64,000 bases of DNA, from positions 4,216,001 through 4,280,000 of the forward strand of contig NZ_SMGP01000001.1 of NCBI RefSeq assembly GCF_004339745.1. Direction: 5' to 3'. A program made the position numbers and the translations under genes. Positions within the stretch are counted from its first letter, which is position 1. The number at the start of each line of letters is the position of its first letter. The notes beneath the pieces are model-generated. The model was not told the origin of the DNA and made no database searches. It saw only the letters and a program-made list of their open reading frames with translations. Shown here piece after piece: positions 42,049 through 51,062 of the stretch. This DNA is from Paraburkholderia sp. BL9I2N2. Lineage in GTDB: Bacteria; Pseudomonadota; Gammaproteobacteria; Burkholderiales; Burkholderiaceae.

Positions 42049-42738
42049 TCACTCGCCCTTGTTTTTGCCGAGATCGACGCCGAGCTGCTTGAGCTTGCGA
42101 TACAAGTGCGTGCGCTCCAACCCGGTCTTCTCCGCCACGCGCGTCATGCTGCCGTTCTCACGCGCGAGGTGATATTCGAAGTACGCGCGCTCGAACGCAT
42201 CGCGTGCGTCGCGCAGCGGAATATCGAACGAGATCGAGGCCGTTTGCGCAGCCAGCGCGCCGCTGCCCATGCCATCGGTCGAAAGCATCGGCAAGGCCGC
42301 CGCCGAAGCCACGGCCGAGGCACTCACCGGCAACACCGGCTTGGCTGCCGCGCCGCCGGGCGCACCCACCGCAGTTCCGCGCGCGAGCCCCTGCTCGACG
42401 GCCTTCAGCAGCTTCTGCAACGCAATCGGCTTCTCGAGGAAATTGAGTGCGCCGATCTTGGTTGCTTCGACCGCCGTGTCGATGGTCGCGTGCCCGGACA
42501 TCATGATTACCGGCATGGTCAGCTGCCCTTGCGCGGCCCATTCCTTGAGCAAGGTCACGCCGTCGGTGTCGGGCATCCAGATGTCGAGCAGCACCAGGTC
42601 AGGCGCCTGGCGCAAACGGAACTCGCGCGCTTCCTGCGCGTTTTCCGCGGCCTCCACGACATGCCCTTCGTCGCTCAGGATCTCCGAGAGCAATTCCCGG
42701 ATGCCCATTTCATCATCTACCACCAGGATGGTTGCCAT
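42049..42738 (-). CDS. NtrX-like response regulator without AAA+ domain
   Basis: 229 residues. N-terminal receiver with acidic pocket VVDDE and phospho-acceptor Asp52 in LLDIWMP, then an Ala/Gly/Pro-rich linker (about 120-170) where NtrX proteins carry the sigma-54 AAA+ domain, and a Fis-type helix-turn-helix at the C-terminus (GSMTRVAEKTGLERTHLYRKLKQLG). The receiver is NtrX-like and the partner is the NtrY-like kinase directly upstream (stop and start adjacent, TAAATG). Without the AAA+ domain it cannot activate sigma-54 promoters in the usual way. Confidence 0.88.
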   Translation of the reverse strand: MATILVVDDEMGIRELLSEILSDEGHVVEAAENAQEAREFRLRQAPDLVLLDIWMPDTDGVTLLKEWAAQGQLTMPVIMMSGHATIDTAVEATKIGALNFLEKPIALQKLLKAVEQGLARGTAVGAPGGAAAKPVLPVSASAVASAAALPMLSTDGMGSGALAAQTASISFDIPLRDARDAFERAYFEYHLARENGSMTRVAEKTGLERTHLYRKLKQLGVDLGKNKGE

Positions 42739-45153
42739 TTACGCTGCCTTTGTCTGCACTGTTGCTTTTGTCTTTCCCTGCGACGCACCGCCGTGCGCCG
42801 GACGCGGCCCTGTTCCGGGTGCCGCGGCATCGTCTGCCAGTTGAAGGAAGAGAATCGAAATCTGCGCGCCTTCGATGACATCGCCCGCTTTCATACGATT
42901 GCGGATGTCGATGCGCGCGCCGTGTTCATCGACGATCTTCTTGACCATCGCAAGACCCAGGCCCGTACCTTTGGCCTTGGTCGTCACGTAAGGCTCGAAT
43001 GCACGTGTGAGGATACGCGCGGGAAAGCCCGCTCCGTTATCCGACACCGTCAGACGCACCGCGACGTGTACTTTGCCTTCCGCGTCGGGGTCTCCGTATT
43101 CTACTGTCCTCGTCTCGAGCAACACATGTGGATGCTCGAGGTCCGCAACCGCATCCTGCGCGTTCTGCAGCAGGTTGTGAATCACCTGACGCAATTGCGT
43201 CGCGTCGCCACGGATCGCCGGCAACGCAGCGAGCTCCACTTGAATAGCGCCCTTGCCCTCTTCGATACCGTACAGCGTGAGCACTTCGCTGACCAGATCG
43301 TTCAGTTGCAAATGCGCGAGCACCGCTGGCGGCGTACGCGCGTAGTCGCGGAAGTTGTCGACCATCTGCTTCATCGCGGCGACCTGGTTCACGATCGTGG
43401 TCGCGCCGCGCTTCAACACGTCGGCATCGGATGGCGACAGCTTGTCGGCGAGCTTCATCTGCAAACGTTCGGCCGAGAGCTGGATCGGCGTGAGCGGATT
43501 CTTGATCTCGTGTGCGAGCCGCCGCGCGACTTCACCCCACGCGATCGAACGCTGCGCGGAGATCACGTCCGAGATATCGTCGAACACCACGACGTAGCCG
43601 GAGGTCTGCATGTCTTCCGCATCGCGGTCCGTCGCGGAGACGAGCCGCGCGCCGCGCACGAGCAAGGTGAGCGGCTCGGTTTCGCCCGGCACCTGCACCG
43701 AGAACTGCTGCTGCCAGTGGCCGCGATCGTCGTGACCATCGCCGCTCGCGGCTTCGCGATCGGCAAACGCTTTACGGACCATACCGCCGAATTCGCTCAG
43801 CACGCCGATCTGATCCAGCGCCGAACCCATCACCGCCTGGAACGGCTGACGGAAAATCCGCTCGGCGCCGCGATTCGCGGTGGTCAGCCTGAACTGCCGG
43901 TCGAACACGAACACCCCGGCGGTCAGGTTCGCGAGAATGCTTTCCAGATACGCCTTCGAATGTTCGAGCGCAATGCGATTGTTCTCGACCGCCGCGCGCG
44001 CTTCGGACAACTGCCGCGTCATCGCGTTGAACGACTGCGTGAGAAAGCCCAGTTCGTCGCGCGATTTGATTTCGCGCTTCGGCGTGTAATCGCCTTCCGT
44101 GATTTCCTTGGTGCCTTGCGCCAGCAGGAACAACGGCCGCGCGAGCTGGTTGCCGAGCGCGAGCGCCAGCATCATTGCGATGAAGGTGGCGAGGAACAGC
44201 GCGAGCGTCAGCGTGCCGATATACATCTTGCGCAGACCCGTGCGGCCGAGCGCCTTCTCCTGGTACTCGCGATAGGCGCGCTGCACCGCGTCGGCATTAC
44301 GTGCGAGCGTGGGCGACACCGGCTGCGTGAGTTGCAGGAAGCGTTCGGTGGGCTGCAGCAGCGAGGCGTTCGAATCGGGGATGCGTTGCACCACGCGCAG
44401 CCGCAACACGCCCTTGCTGCCATGCGCGTGAGGATCGCCGTCCACTTCGCCTTCGATCGCCGCATAGCCGCGGCCGCGCGCCTGATCGATCATCAACGGC
44501 GTGGGCAAATCGTTCGGCACAAGCGTCGCGTAGTTGCCCGATGCCTGCGCGACCACGTGCATTTCGGGCGTCGCACCGGACATGCTGCGCGTGGGTTCGA
44601 CGATCGTCGCATCCTGCACGCCGAACTGATCGCGCAGACGCAGCAGCGTGAGCGTGGTGCCGGCGGCATCCGCGCTCGCCAACTGTTCCGACATCAACCG
44701 GCCCTTGGTCTGCAGATCGGACAGTGACGCGTCCAGCATGCCGCGCCCGAGATTCAAGCCGGACGTGAGCGCTGTTTCGACGTTCACATCGAACCACGAC
44801 TCGATACTGCGCGACACGAACTGATACGACACGACGTAGATGATCCCGCCTGGCACCACGCCGACCAGCGCCATGAAGAACGCAAGTTTGGCCAATAACC
44901 GCGTGCCGAACTTACCCTTCCTCAGCCGCGCGATGATGATGATGACGAGCGTCGCCACCACCAGCAAAAAGATCATCGCGACCACGAGGTTGGCCGCGTA
45001 GAGCCACTGGTAATAGCGGTCGAAGAATTCGGTGTTCGCGCTGGCCGCGGCCAGCAGCACGAGCAGCAACACGGCCGTGACGGCGACCGTCGACACCAGC
45101 ACGCGCACGACGATGCTGCTGACACTGGTAGCGGAGCGCACTTTATTTAGCAC
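42739..45153 (-). CDS. NtrY-like membrane sensor histidine kinase
   Basis: 804 residues, GTG start. Three N-terminal membrane segments (about 15-37, 52-75, 85-110), a large periplasmic part, another membrane segment (about 310-335), a HAMP domain (about 335-390), a PAS domain (about 400-480), HisKA with His548 in HEIKNPLTPIQLSAERLQ and an HATPase domain with DNGAGFP and GTGLGLAMVKKI. This is NtrY order. NtrYX systems are linked to nitrogen, respiration or envelope control in other bacteria. It overlaps the DUF4390 gene by 11 bp and immediately precedes its regulator gene. Confidence 0.92.
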   Translation of the reverse strand: MLNKVRSATSVSSIVVRVLVSTVAVTAVLLLVLLAAASANTEFFDRYYQWLYAANLVVAMIFLLVVATLVIIIIARLRKGKFGTRLLAKLAFFMALVGVVPGGIIYVVSYQFVSRSIESWFDVNVETALTSGLNLGRGMLDASLSDLQTKGRLMSEQLASADAAGTTLTLLRLRDQFGVQDATIVEPTRSMSGATPEMHVVAQASGNYATLVPNDLPTPLMIDQARGRGYAAIEGEVDGDPHAHGSKGVLRLRVVQRIPDSNASLLQPTERFLQLTQPVSPTLARNADAVQRAYREYQEKALGRTGLRKMYIGTLTLALFLATFIAMMLALALGNQLARPLFLLAQGTKEITEGDYTPKREIKSRDELGFLTQSFNAMTRQLSEARAAVENNRIALEHSKAYLESILANLTAGVFVFDRQFRLTTANRGAERIFRQPFQAVMGSALDQIGVLSEFGGMVRKAFADREAASGDGHDDRGHWQQQFSVQVPGETEPLTLLVRGARLVSATDRDAEDMQTSGYVVVFDDISDVISAQRSIAWGEVARRLAHEIKNPLTPIQLSAERLQMKLADKLSPSDADVLKRGATTIVNQVAAMKQMVDNFRDYARTPPAVLAHLQLNDLVSEVLTLYGIEEGKGAIQVELAALPAIRGDATQLRQVIHNLLQNAQDAVADLEHPHVLLETRTVEYGDPDAEGKVHVAVRLTVSDNGAGFPARILTRAFEPYVTTKAKGTGLGLAMVKKIVDEHGARIDIRNRMKAGDVIEGAQISILFLQLADDAAAPGTGPRPAHGGASQGKTKATVQTKAA

Positions 45154-45742
45154 GTTCGGTCACCGTGAAGGTAAAGCGCTTCCATTCGGACGCGAGGTTC
45201 CAGTCGCGGTTGTTCACCGCGTCGATCTGGAACGGCTTGGGCATCAGCGCGATGTCGAGTTGCATACGCACCGACGCGTTATAAGTCTCGCCGACACGCA
45301 CTTCACTCCGGTCGATCACGTGCCACGACGTGATGTGCTTGATCACTGCGAGCGCATCCTTGAGCGTAGTGAAGCCGAGTTGCAAACCGCCGGACGACAC
45401 GCTCGACACGCGATATTCGCGCGTGAGCGGCTGGAACGACAGGCGAATGCTTTGCGACACGCTCACCGGCTGCTCGTCGAACCAGTACCAGCGCGGCCGG
45501 CTCAGTTCGAAGTCGGTCGTGAAATAAAGCGGAATACCTTTATTGACCGCGTCTTCGAGGTTGCTGTTCAGATCGAAGTCGAAACGCGCGTCGAGATTCC
45601 AGCCGGTGTTGTCGGATTGCAGCGACGCACGCTGGACCGCGATCGAGTCAGCGTGCGCCACGCCCGGCACCGCCAGCCATACGGCCAGCGCGATCCAGAG
45701 CACGGCAGCGAGCCGAAGCGGGAAGAAGCGTTTGATGGTCAC
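45143..45742 (-). CDS. DUF4390 domain protein, exported
   Basis: 199 residues. Signal peptide of about 31 residues (LAAVLWIALAVWLAVPGVAHA), then the DUF4390 pattern: LDARFDFDLNSNLEDAVNKGIPLYF, FELSRPRWYWFDE and LTREYRVS. Function unknown. In beta- and gamma-proteobacteria it usually sits between rsmB and an ntrY-like kinase, as here, which suggests it supplies or tunes a signal for that kinase. It overlaps rsmB by ATGA and ntrY by 11 bp. Confidence 0.87.
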   Translation of the reverse strand: MTIKRFFPLRLAAVLWIALAVWLAVPGVAHADSIAVQRASLQSDNTGWNLDARFDFDLNSNLEDAVNKGIPLYFTTDFELSRPRWYWFDEQPVSVSQSIRLSFQPLTREYRVSSVSSGGLQLGFTTLKDALAVIKHITSWHVIDRSEVRVGETYNASVRMQLDIALMPKPFQIDAVNNRDWNLASEWKRFTFTVTERAK

Positions 45743-47178
45743 CGTTTCTGAAAGCGCGCGTAGAAAAATCCGTCGTGGTCTGAGTTCGCGCCGGCGCTGT
45801 CTTCAGCGGGCTGTCCGGCATGAGAACCGGCCGATGTGTCGGCGGGCGCGCGAGCGACTGAAGGCAACAGTTGCCCCGGCGCGTCCAATCGTACCGCATC
45901 CTGATACTTGTTTCCAAACCACTGCGCCTGCAACTCGCCTTCTTCCGGAAAGATCGAACACGTAACGTAGAGCAACTCGCCGCCTGGCTTCACGAGCGGC
46001 CACAGGGCGTCGAGAATGCGGCGCTGCTCGGCGACCAGCGCGGGAATGTCCGACGCGCGGCGCAGCCAGCGGATATCCGGATGGCGCCGCACGATGCCCG
46101 ACGCCGAGCACGGCACGTCGGCCAGAATGCGGTCGAACGGCTGGTCGATGTCGTCGTGCCATTTCGCCGGCGCGCCCGCGTCGCCGATCCGCACTTCCGC
46201 TTCGAGCTTGAGGCGCTGCAGATTTTCACCGATACGGCGCGCGCGCGACGCATCGCTTTCGAGCGCGACGAGCTGGAGTTTGGCGAGTTCGAGCAGATGT
46301 CCGGTCTTGCCGCCGGGCGCCGCGCAGGCGTCGAGCACGCGCATGCCGTCGCGCACGCCGAGCAGTTGTGCGGCGAGTTGCGCGCCGGCGTCCTGCACCG
46401 AGACGACGCCGTCGTTGAAACCCGGAATGCGGTCGACCGGCATCGGCGTGACGAGCTTGACGGCGTAGTCGCCGGCCTTGCTCGCGGCAATATGATGGTT
46501 TTGCAGCACTTGCAGATAGGCGTCGACTGTCGAGTGACGCGCGTTCACCCGCAGCGTCAGCGGGCCTTGCGTGTTGCCGGCGGCGAGCACCGACTGCCAT
46601 GCGTCGGGCCACGCGCGTTTGACCGCGTCGATCCACCATGCCGGGTAGTTCCAGCACGCCACTTCATCGGCCTGTGCGGCGTTCAACAGCGTTTCGCGCT
46701 CGCGCAGAAAATTGCGCAGGACGGCGTTGACGAGGCCCTTCGCAAAGGCGAATTCACGACGTGCGCCGATCGCGTTCACCGCCTGATCGACCACCGTGAA
46801 CGGCGCGTAGGCAGCGTTCGCTTCGTCGTCGACGAGCAGGGCCAGCGAGCAGGCGAGCACATGGCCGACGTGCGGCGCAGGCGCCTTTTTCACCAGCTTC
46901 GCGATCAGCCACTCGGCGGTCGCGAGACGCCGCATGGTGCGGTACGCGATGTCCTGCACCGCGCCACGCGCGGCGGCGGCGCTGCCCTCGGGCGCGGACA
47001 CGAAGACGGATTGCAGCGCGGCCGGCAAGGCTGCGCCGAGACGCACGGCGCCGACCGCCTGGCCCGCGCAGTCGAGCGCGAAACCGAGCGATTCGGGCGC
47101 GAGATGCAGCATCGACAAACGTGATTCGCGCGGACGAGCCGATGAGGAAGCAGTACGCGAAGAAGGCTTTGTGGTCAT
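45739..47178 (-). CDS. rsmB: 16S rRNA (cytosine-967-C5) methyltransferase RsmB
   Basis: 479 residues. An N-terminal NusB-like domain (about 25-190) is followed by a SAM methyltransferase domain: motif I DACAAPGGKTGHLLE, motif IV DVPCSASGIVRRHPD (second Cys region) and the catalytic Cys in YVTCSIFPEEGE. Methylates C967 of 16S rRNA. The ATG at 47178 gives MTTKPSS; about 88 further in-frame codons upstream lack family similarity. Commonly grouped with fmt and def, as nearby here. Confidence 0.93.
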   Translation of the reverse strand: MTTKPSSRTASSSARPRESRLSMLHLAPESLGFALDCAGQAVGAVRLGAALPAALQSVFVSAPEGSAAAARGAVQDIAYRTMRRLATAEWLIAKLVKKAPAPHVGHVLACSLALLVDDEANAAYAPFTVVDQAVNAIGARREFAFAKGLVNAVLRNFLRERETLLNAAQADEVACWNYPAWWIDAVKRAWPDAWQSVLAAGNTQGPLTLRVNARHSTVDAYLQVLQNHHIAASKAGDYAVKLVTPMPVDRIPGFNDGVVSVQDAGAQLAAQLLGVRDGMRVLDACAAPGGKTGHLLELAKLQLVALESDASRARRIGENLQRLKLEAEVRIGDAGAPAKWHDDIDQPFDRILADVPCSASGIVRRHPDIRWLRRASDIPALVAEQRRILDALWPLVKPGGELLYVTCSIFPEEGELQAQWFGNKYQDAVRLDAPGQLLPSVARAPADTSAGSHAGQPAEDSAGANSDHDGFFYARFQKR

Positions 47179-47228
47179 GAAGAAGGCTAAAGCGGGCCGC
47201 GCGGGAGCGCGCGACACAATCAGCACAC

Positions 47229-47234
47229 ATTGTA
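47229..47234 (-). promoter_or_regulatory. Possible -10 box of rsmB
   Basis: Minus-strand TACAAT about 50 nt before the rsmB start. No clear -35. The rest of the 400-bp rsmB-htpX gap shows no gene; its right end holds the htpX terminator. Confidence 0.3.
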
Positions 47235-47518
47235 GCGTGGCGCGGCGCGCGGGCCGGCGGGCGGTCCGTGAGCGAGCCGACTGCGGATCTGCGCCGAACG
47301 GGAAAGTGTGGGGCTGGAGGGCGTTCAGCGATTCGGTGCGAACCTGACATGGCGCAGCGCACCGGCCCGCGGGCAGTCTATAAGCGTAGCGATTGCAAAT
47401 CCACGGCGGGCGGGAAGACCGGCATTTGAAGCGCAGGGTCAAAGATCCGGTGCGGACCTTCGGACGCTGGTGAAGAGAATGATGTCGCTATCGTTAGCTC
47501 ACGCTCCATCGCGCTGAA

Positions 47519-47547
47519 ATAAAAAAGGCGAATCAGCCGACTCGCCC
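47519..47547 (-). terminator. Rho-independent terminator after htpX
   Basis: 7-bp stem (one G-T pair) GGCGAGT / ATTCGCC on the minus strand followed by TTTTTTATTT. Confidence 0.85.
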
Positions 47548-47578
47548 TTCCTCACACCGCGCAAAGTGCCGCGCGGCG

Positions 47579-48436
47579 TTATTCGAAGCGCCCCGTACGC
47601 GCCATTTCCATCAAACGCGCGATGCGCTCTTCGGTGGCCGGGTGCGTGGAGAACAGATTCGCGATGCCGCCGCCCGAGAGCGGATTCATGATCATCATTT
47701 GCGCGGTGGCCGGATGCTGCTCGGCCGTGGGGAACGGAATCCCGCTCGCGTAACGATGGATCTTGTCGAGCGCCGAAGCGAGCGCTTGCGGGTCGCCGGA
47801 AATCTGCGCGCCGGCACGATCCGCTTCGAATTCACGTGCCCGTGAAATCGCCATCTGGATCAACGCACCGGCAATCGGCGCCAGCAGCGCTACGGCGATG
47901 CCCGCGATCGGGTTCGTGGAACGGCCGTTTTCGTCGCGGCTGCCGAAGAACATCGCAAAGTTCGCCAGCGCGGAAATGGCGCCGGCCATGGTGGCCGAAA
48001 CGGTCGAGATCAGAATGTCGCGATGCTTCACGTGCGCGAGTTCGTGCGCCATGACCCCGCGCATTTCGCGCTCGGACAGCACGCGCAGAATGCCGGTTGT
48101 GGCAGCGACCGCCGCATGCTCCGGATTGCGGCCGGTGGCGAACGCGTTCGGCGCGTCTTCATTGATCAGGTAGACGCGCGGCATGGGCAGGCCGGCGCGC
48201 GTGGAGAGCTCGCGCACCATGCGATAGAACTGCGGCGCACTGGTTTCGTCGACTTCCTGCGCGTTGTACATGCGCAGGACCATCTTGTCCGAGAACCAGT
48301 ACGAAAAGAAATTCATCCCAAGGGCGATCACGAGCGCGATCGTCATGCCGCGCGACCCGCCGATCATCCCGCCGATCACGATGAAAAGGGCCGTGATCGC
48401 GGCCATCAACATCGCGGTTTTGACCCAATTGAACAT
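47579..48436 (-). CDS. htpX: Membrane zinc protease HtpX
   Basis: 285 residues. Inner-membrane M48 metallopeptidase with its active site facing the cytoplasm, involved in quality control of membrane proteins. Two N-terminal membrane segments (about 8-27 and 30-48), zinc motif HELAH at 131-135 in GVMAHELAHVKHRD, two further hydrophobic stretches, and the third ligand in REFEADRAGA. The ATG at 48436 sits 8 nt behind AAGGAG. HtpX is often heat-shock or Cpx controlled; no such promoter was identified here. Confidence 0.95.
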   Translation of the reverse strand: MFNWVKTAMLMAAITALFIVIGGMIGGSRGMTIALVIALGMNFFSYWFSDKMVLRMYNAQEVDETSAPQFYRMVRELSTRAGLPMPRVYLINEDAPNAFATGRNPEHAAVAATTGILRVLSEREMRGVMAHELAHVKHRDILISTVSATMAGAISALANFAMFFGSRDENGRSTNPIAGIAVALLAPIAGALIQMAISRAREFEADRAGAQISGDPQALASALDKIHRYASGIPFPTAEQHPATAQMMIMNPLSGGGIANLFSTHPATEERIARLMEMARTGRFE

Positions 48437-48540
48437 GTCTGCAACTCCTTGCCCTAACGCGGGGTTCATATCTGCACCGCGTGGTCGCGGCGCTCGGTTG
48501 TAAGCGAAATGTTAGATATGGGCGCGCAGGGAAAATTCAA

Positions 48541-49182
48541 TCATCTTGATGCGGTGGCGAGCTTGAGGCCCAAGCCGACGAAAGCGCTGCCGACACTCCG
48601 ATCCAGCCACTTCTTCACCGACGGCTGGCCCGAAAAGCGCCGCGTCACACTGCCCGCGATCCACGCGACAAAACTGTTCCAGAGCATGCTCATCACGACG
48701 AACACCGCTCCGAGCGTGAGGAAGGCAAGCGCTTTGTGGTCGCTGCCGGTCGTCACGAACTGCGGGAAGAACGACACGAAAAACAGTACCACCTTGGGGT
48801 TCAGCACGTTGGTCCAGAAGCCTTGCAGGAAAAGCTGGCGCAGCGATTTGGGCGCGCCGGCCGCGCGCGCTTCGCCCGCAGCCTGGTTGGCGGCCGGCTT
48901 GGCAAAGAGCAGGCGCACGCCGAGATACATCAGATAAATAGCGCCGACGAACTTGATGACCGTGAATGCGGTGGCCGACGCGGCCAGCAGCGCGGTCAAG
49001 CCGAACGCGCAGGCGAGCGAGTGAACGCAGCAGCCGGCGGAAATGCCAAGCGCCGACATGAGACCCGCGCCACGGCCTTGAGCGACACTGCGCCCGACGA
49101 TATAAGCCGTATCGGGACCGGGCGTCACGTTCAGGAGAAAGACCGCGACGACGAAAAACTCGAAATGGGTGATGCCGAACAT
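48541..49182 (-). CDS. LysE/RhtB family amino-acid exporter
   Basis: 213 residues with about six hydrophobic segments, the family size. Family features: VAVFLLNVTPGPDTAYIVGRS near the N-terminus, AQGRGAGLMSALGISAGC and GFWTNVLNPKVVLFF in the middle. Exports amino acids or related metabolites across the inner membrane; the substrate cannot be read. GAGGATTTCC precedes the ATG. It lies between htpX and fmt. Confidence 0.9.
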   Translation of the reverse strand: MFGITHFEFFVVAVFLLNVTPGPDTAYIVGRSVAQGRGAGLMSALGISAGCCVHSLACAFGLTALLAASATAFTVIKFVGAIYLMYLGVRLLFAKPAANQAAGEARAAGAPKSLRQLFLQGFWTNVLNPKVVLFFVSFFPQFVTTGSDHKALAFLTLGAVFVVMSMLWNSFVAWIAGSVTRRFSGQPSVKKWLDRSVGSAFVGLGLKLATASR

Positions 49183-49251
49183 GGAAATCCTCGAAATCCG
49201 GGCTATTGCATGGAGGATTCTAACGCGCGGCCGGCCTGTCCAGCGGGGTCT

Positions 49252-49279
49252 TGAACATCGTCCGAATGGACGATGTTCA
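49252..49279. repeat. Perfect 12-bp inverted repeat between lysE-type gene and fmt
   Basis: TGAACATCGTCC / GGACGATGTTCA with a GAAT loop. No T-run follows on the minus strand (AAGACCCC), so it is either a non-classical terminator of fmt or an operator upstream of the exporter. Confidence 0.6.
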
Positions 49280-49296
49280 GGTCGTGCGCGACGGTG

Positions 49297-50283
49297 TTAC
49301 TTTGCTTCGGGAAGTTGAAAGCGCTGCCCCACAGCCAGCGTCGAGCCGGCCAGGAATTCGCGCACCGGCAGGCGTTTGCCGCCGGGTTTCTGCAATTGCG
49401 TGAGACGCAGCGCGCCTTCGCCGCAGGCTACGACCACGCCGTCGGGAGAGATGTCGGTGATCGTGCCCGGCGCGCTCCTGGCTTGCACATCGGTGGGAAC
49501 CGCAGCCCAGAGCTTGATCGACGTGCCGTCTTCAAGCGTGCCGACACCGCCAGGGAACGGGTCGAACGCGCGCACCTGGCGCGCGAGCACCGCCGCCGGG
49601 CGGCGCCAGTCGAGCGCGGCTTCCTGTTTGCCGATCTTTTCCGCGTAGGTCACGCCGTCCGCGGGTTGCGGGGTCGCCGCCAGTTTGCCTGTGCGCTCGA
49701 GTTCGATCAGCGCCTCGACGATCAGCTTCGCGCCGTCTTGCGCGAGACGGTCGTGCAAGGTGGCCGTCGTGTCGTCGACGGAAATCGCGGTGCGCGCTTC
49801 GGAGATCATCGCGCCGGTGTCGAGGCCGACATCCATCTGCATCAGCGTAATGCCGGTTTCGGCGTCGCCCGCTTCGATCGCGCGATGAATCGGCGCTGCG
49901 CCGCGCCAGCGCGGCAACAACGACGCGTGAATGTTGATGCAGCCAAGCGGCGCAATATCGAGCACTTCCTGCGGCAGGATCAGGCCGTAAGCGGCCACCA
50001 CCATGACGTCGTGCGGCGTGGCGCGCAATTGATCGATCGCGGCGGCGGCTTCGGCTGGATATTTGCCGGCGCGGCGCAGCGAAGGCGGCTGGGCGACGGT
50101 CAAACCATGCTCCTGCGCATAGCGCTTGACCGGACTCGCCTGCAATTTCATTCCGCGACCGGCGGGCCGATCCGGCTGGGTCAGCACGAGCGGCACCGGG
50201 AAACCGGCGCTGTGGATCGCGGCCAGCGCGGCCGCGGCGAACTCCGGCGTACCGGCAAAGATGACGCGCAACGAATGACTCAT
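49297..50283 (-). CDS. fmt: Methionyl-tRNA formyltransferase
   Basis: 328 residues. Formylates initiator Met-tRNA. N-terminal formyltransferase domain: VIFAGTPEFAAAAL, catalytic Asn/His region CINIHASLLPRWRGAAPIHRAI and the Asp in MQMDVGLDTG. The C-terminal OB-like tRNA-binding domain begins near residue 210. It follows def by 31 bp, the classic def-fmt pair. Confidence 0.96.
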   Translation of the reverse strand: MSHSLRVIFAGTPEFAAAALAAIHSAGFPVPLVLTQPDRPAGRGMKLQASPVKRYAQEHGLTVAQPPSLRRAGKYPAEAAAAIDQLRATPHDVMVVAAYGLILPQEVLDIAPLGCINIHASLLPRWRGAAPIHRAIEAGDAETGITLMQMDVGLDTGAMISEARTAISVDDTTATLHDRLAQDGAKLIVEALIELERTGKLAATPQPADGVTYAEKIGKQEAALDWRRPAAVLARQVRAFDPFPGGVGTLEDGTSIKLWAAVPTDVQARSAPGTITDISPDGVVVACGEGALRLTQLQKPGGKRLPVREFLAGSTLAVGQRFQLPEAK

Positions 50284-50314
50284 GAACGGGAGCGGTAGGC
50301 GAGGTGAACGCGCA

Positions 50315-50818
50315 TTACATTGCGTGGGCGAGCTTCTTCATCTTGCTCTTGATGCGCGTCTGCTTCAGCGACGACAGGTACTCGACGAACACGCGGCCCA
50401 TCAGGTGATCCATTTCGTGCTGGATGCACACCGCGAGCAGGCCTTCACAGTCCATCTCGAAGGTTTCGCCCTTCTCGTTGAGCGCCCGCACGCGCACTTT
50501 CTCGGCGCGCTCGACATTGTCGTAAATGCCCGGCACCGAGAGACAGCCCTCTTCCGACAGCTTCCTTTCGTCGCTCGACCAGATGATTTCGGGGTTGATG
50601 AAGGCGAGCAGTTCGTTGTGGTCGTCCGACACGTCGATCACGATCACGCGCTCGTGCACGTCCACCTGGGTCGCGGCCAGGCCGACGCCGGGCGCGCCGT
50701 ACATGGTTTCGGCCATGTCCTTGACGAGGCGGCGGATGCGGTCGTTGACCTCCGCGACCGGCTTCGCGATCTTGTGCAGCCGTTTGTCCGGGTAGTTGAG
50801 GATATTCAGTAAAGCCAT
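50315..50818 (-). CDS. def: Peptide deformylase
   Basis: 167 residues. Removes the formyl group from nascent proteins. All three motifs are intact: GVGLAATQ (45-52), EGCLSVPG with metal ligand Cys92, and QHEMDHL with His134, Glu135 and His138. Transcribed with fmt and divergent from dprA. Confidence 0.97.
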   Translation of the reverse strand: MALLNILNYPDKRLHKIAKPVAEVNDRIRRLVKDMAETMYGAPGVGLAATQVDVHERVIVIDVSDDHNELLAFINPEIIWSSDERKLSEEGCLSVPGIYDNVERAEKVRVRALNEKGETFEMDCEGLLAVCIQHEMDHLMGRVFVEYLSSLKQTRIKSKMKKLAHAM

Positions 50819-51062
50819 GATCTCGAGTGTGATTTTCGGGCGCCGCTGACCGTGGGAAGGCCCGCGTTGGCCTTTCGGCCAGGTTGTGAGCCCGTCGCGT
50901 TACGCACAGGATAGATGGTGTCGAACCGGTTCGATTCAACGCGCCTCGTGCGCCAAACGACGAGCCCGCGCGGGTGGGCGCGGCGCCGCAGTTATTTCGG
51001 ATGATGAAAATTTTAGCATGGCGCCCGCCTGCCCGCTGGCCCTGCAGGAGGATCGACACGTA

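Noticed and set aside
42010..44727. 905-codon open frame on the plus strand across ntrX/ntrY
   Set aside because: Antisense shadow of two strong genes in GC-rich DNA; His/Arg-rich translation, no domain, wrong codon-position bias.
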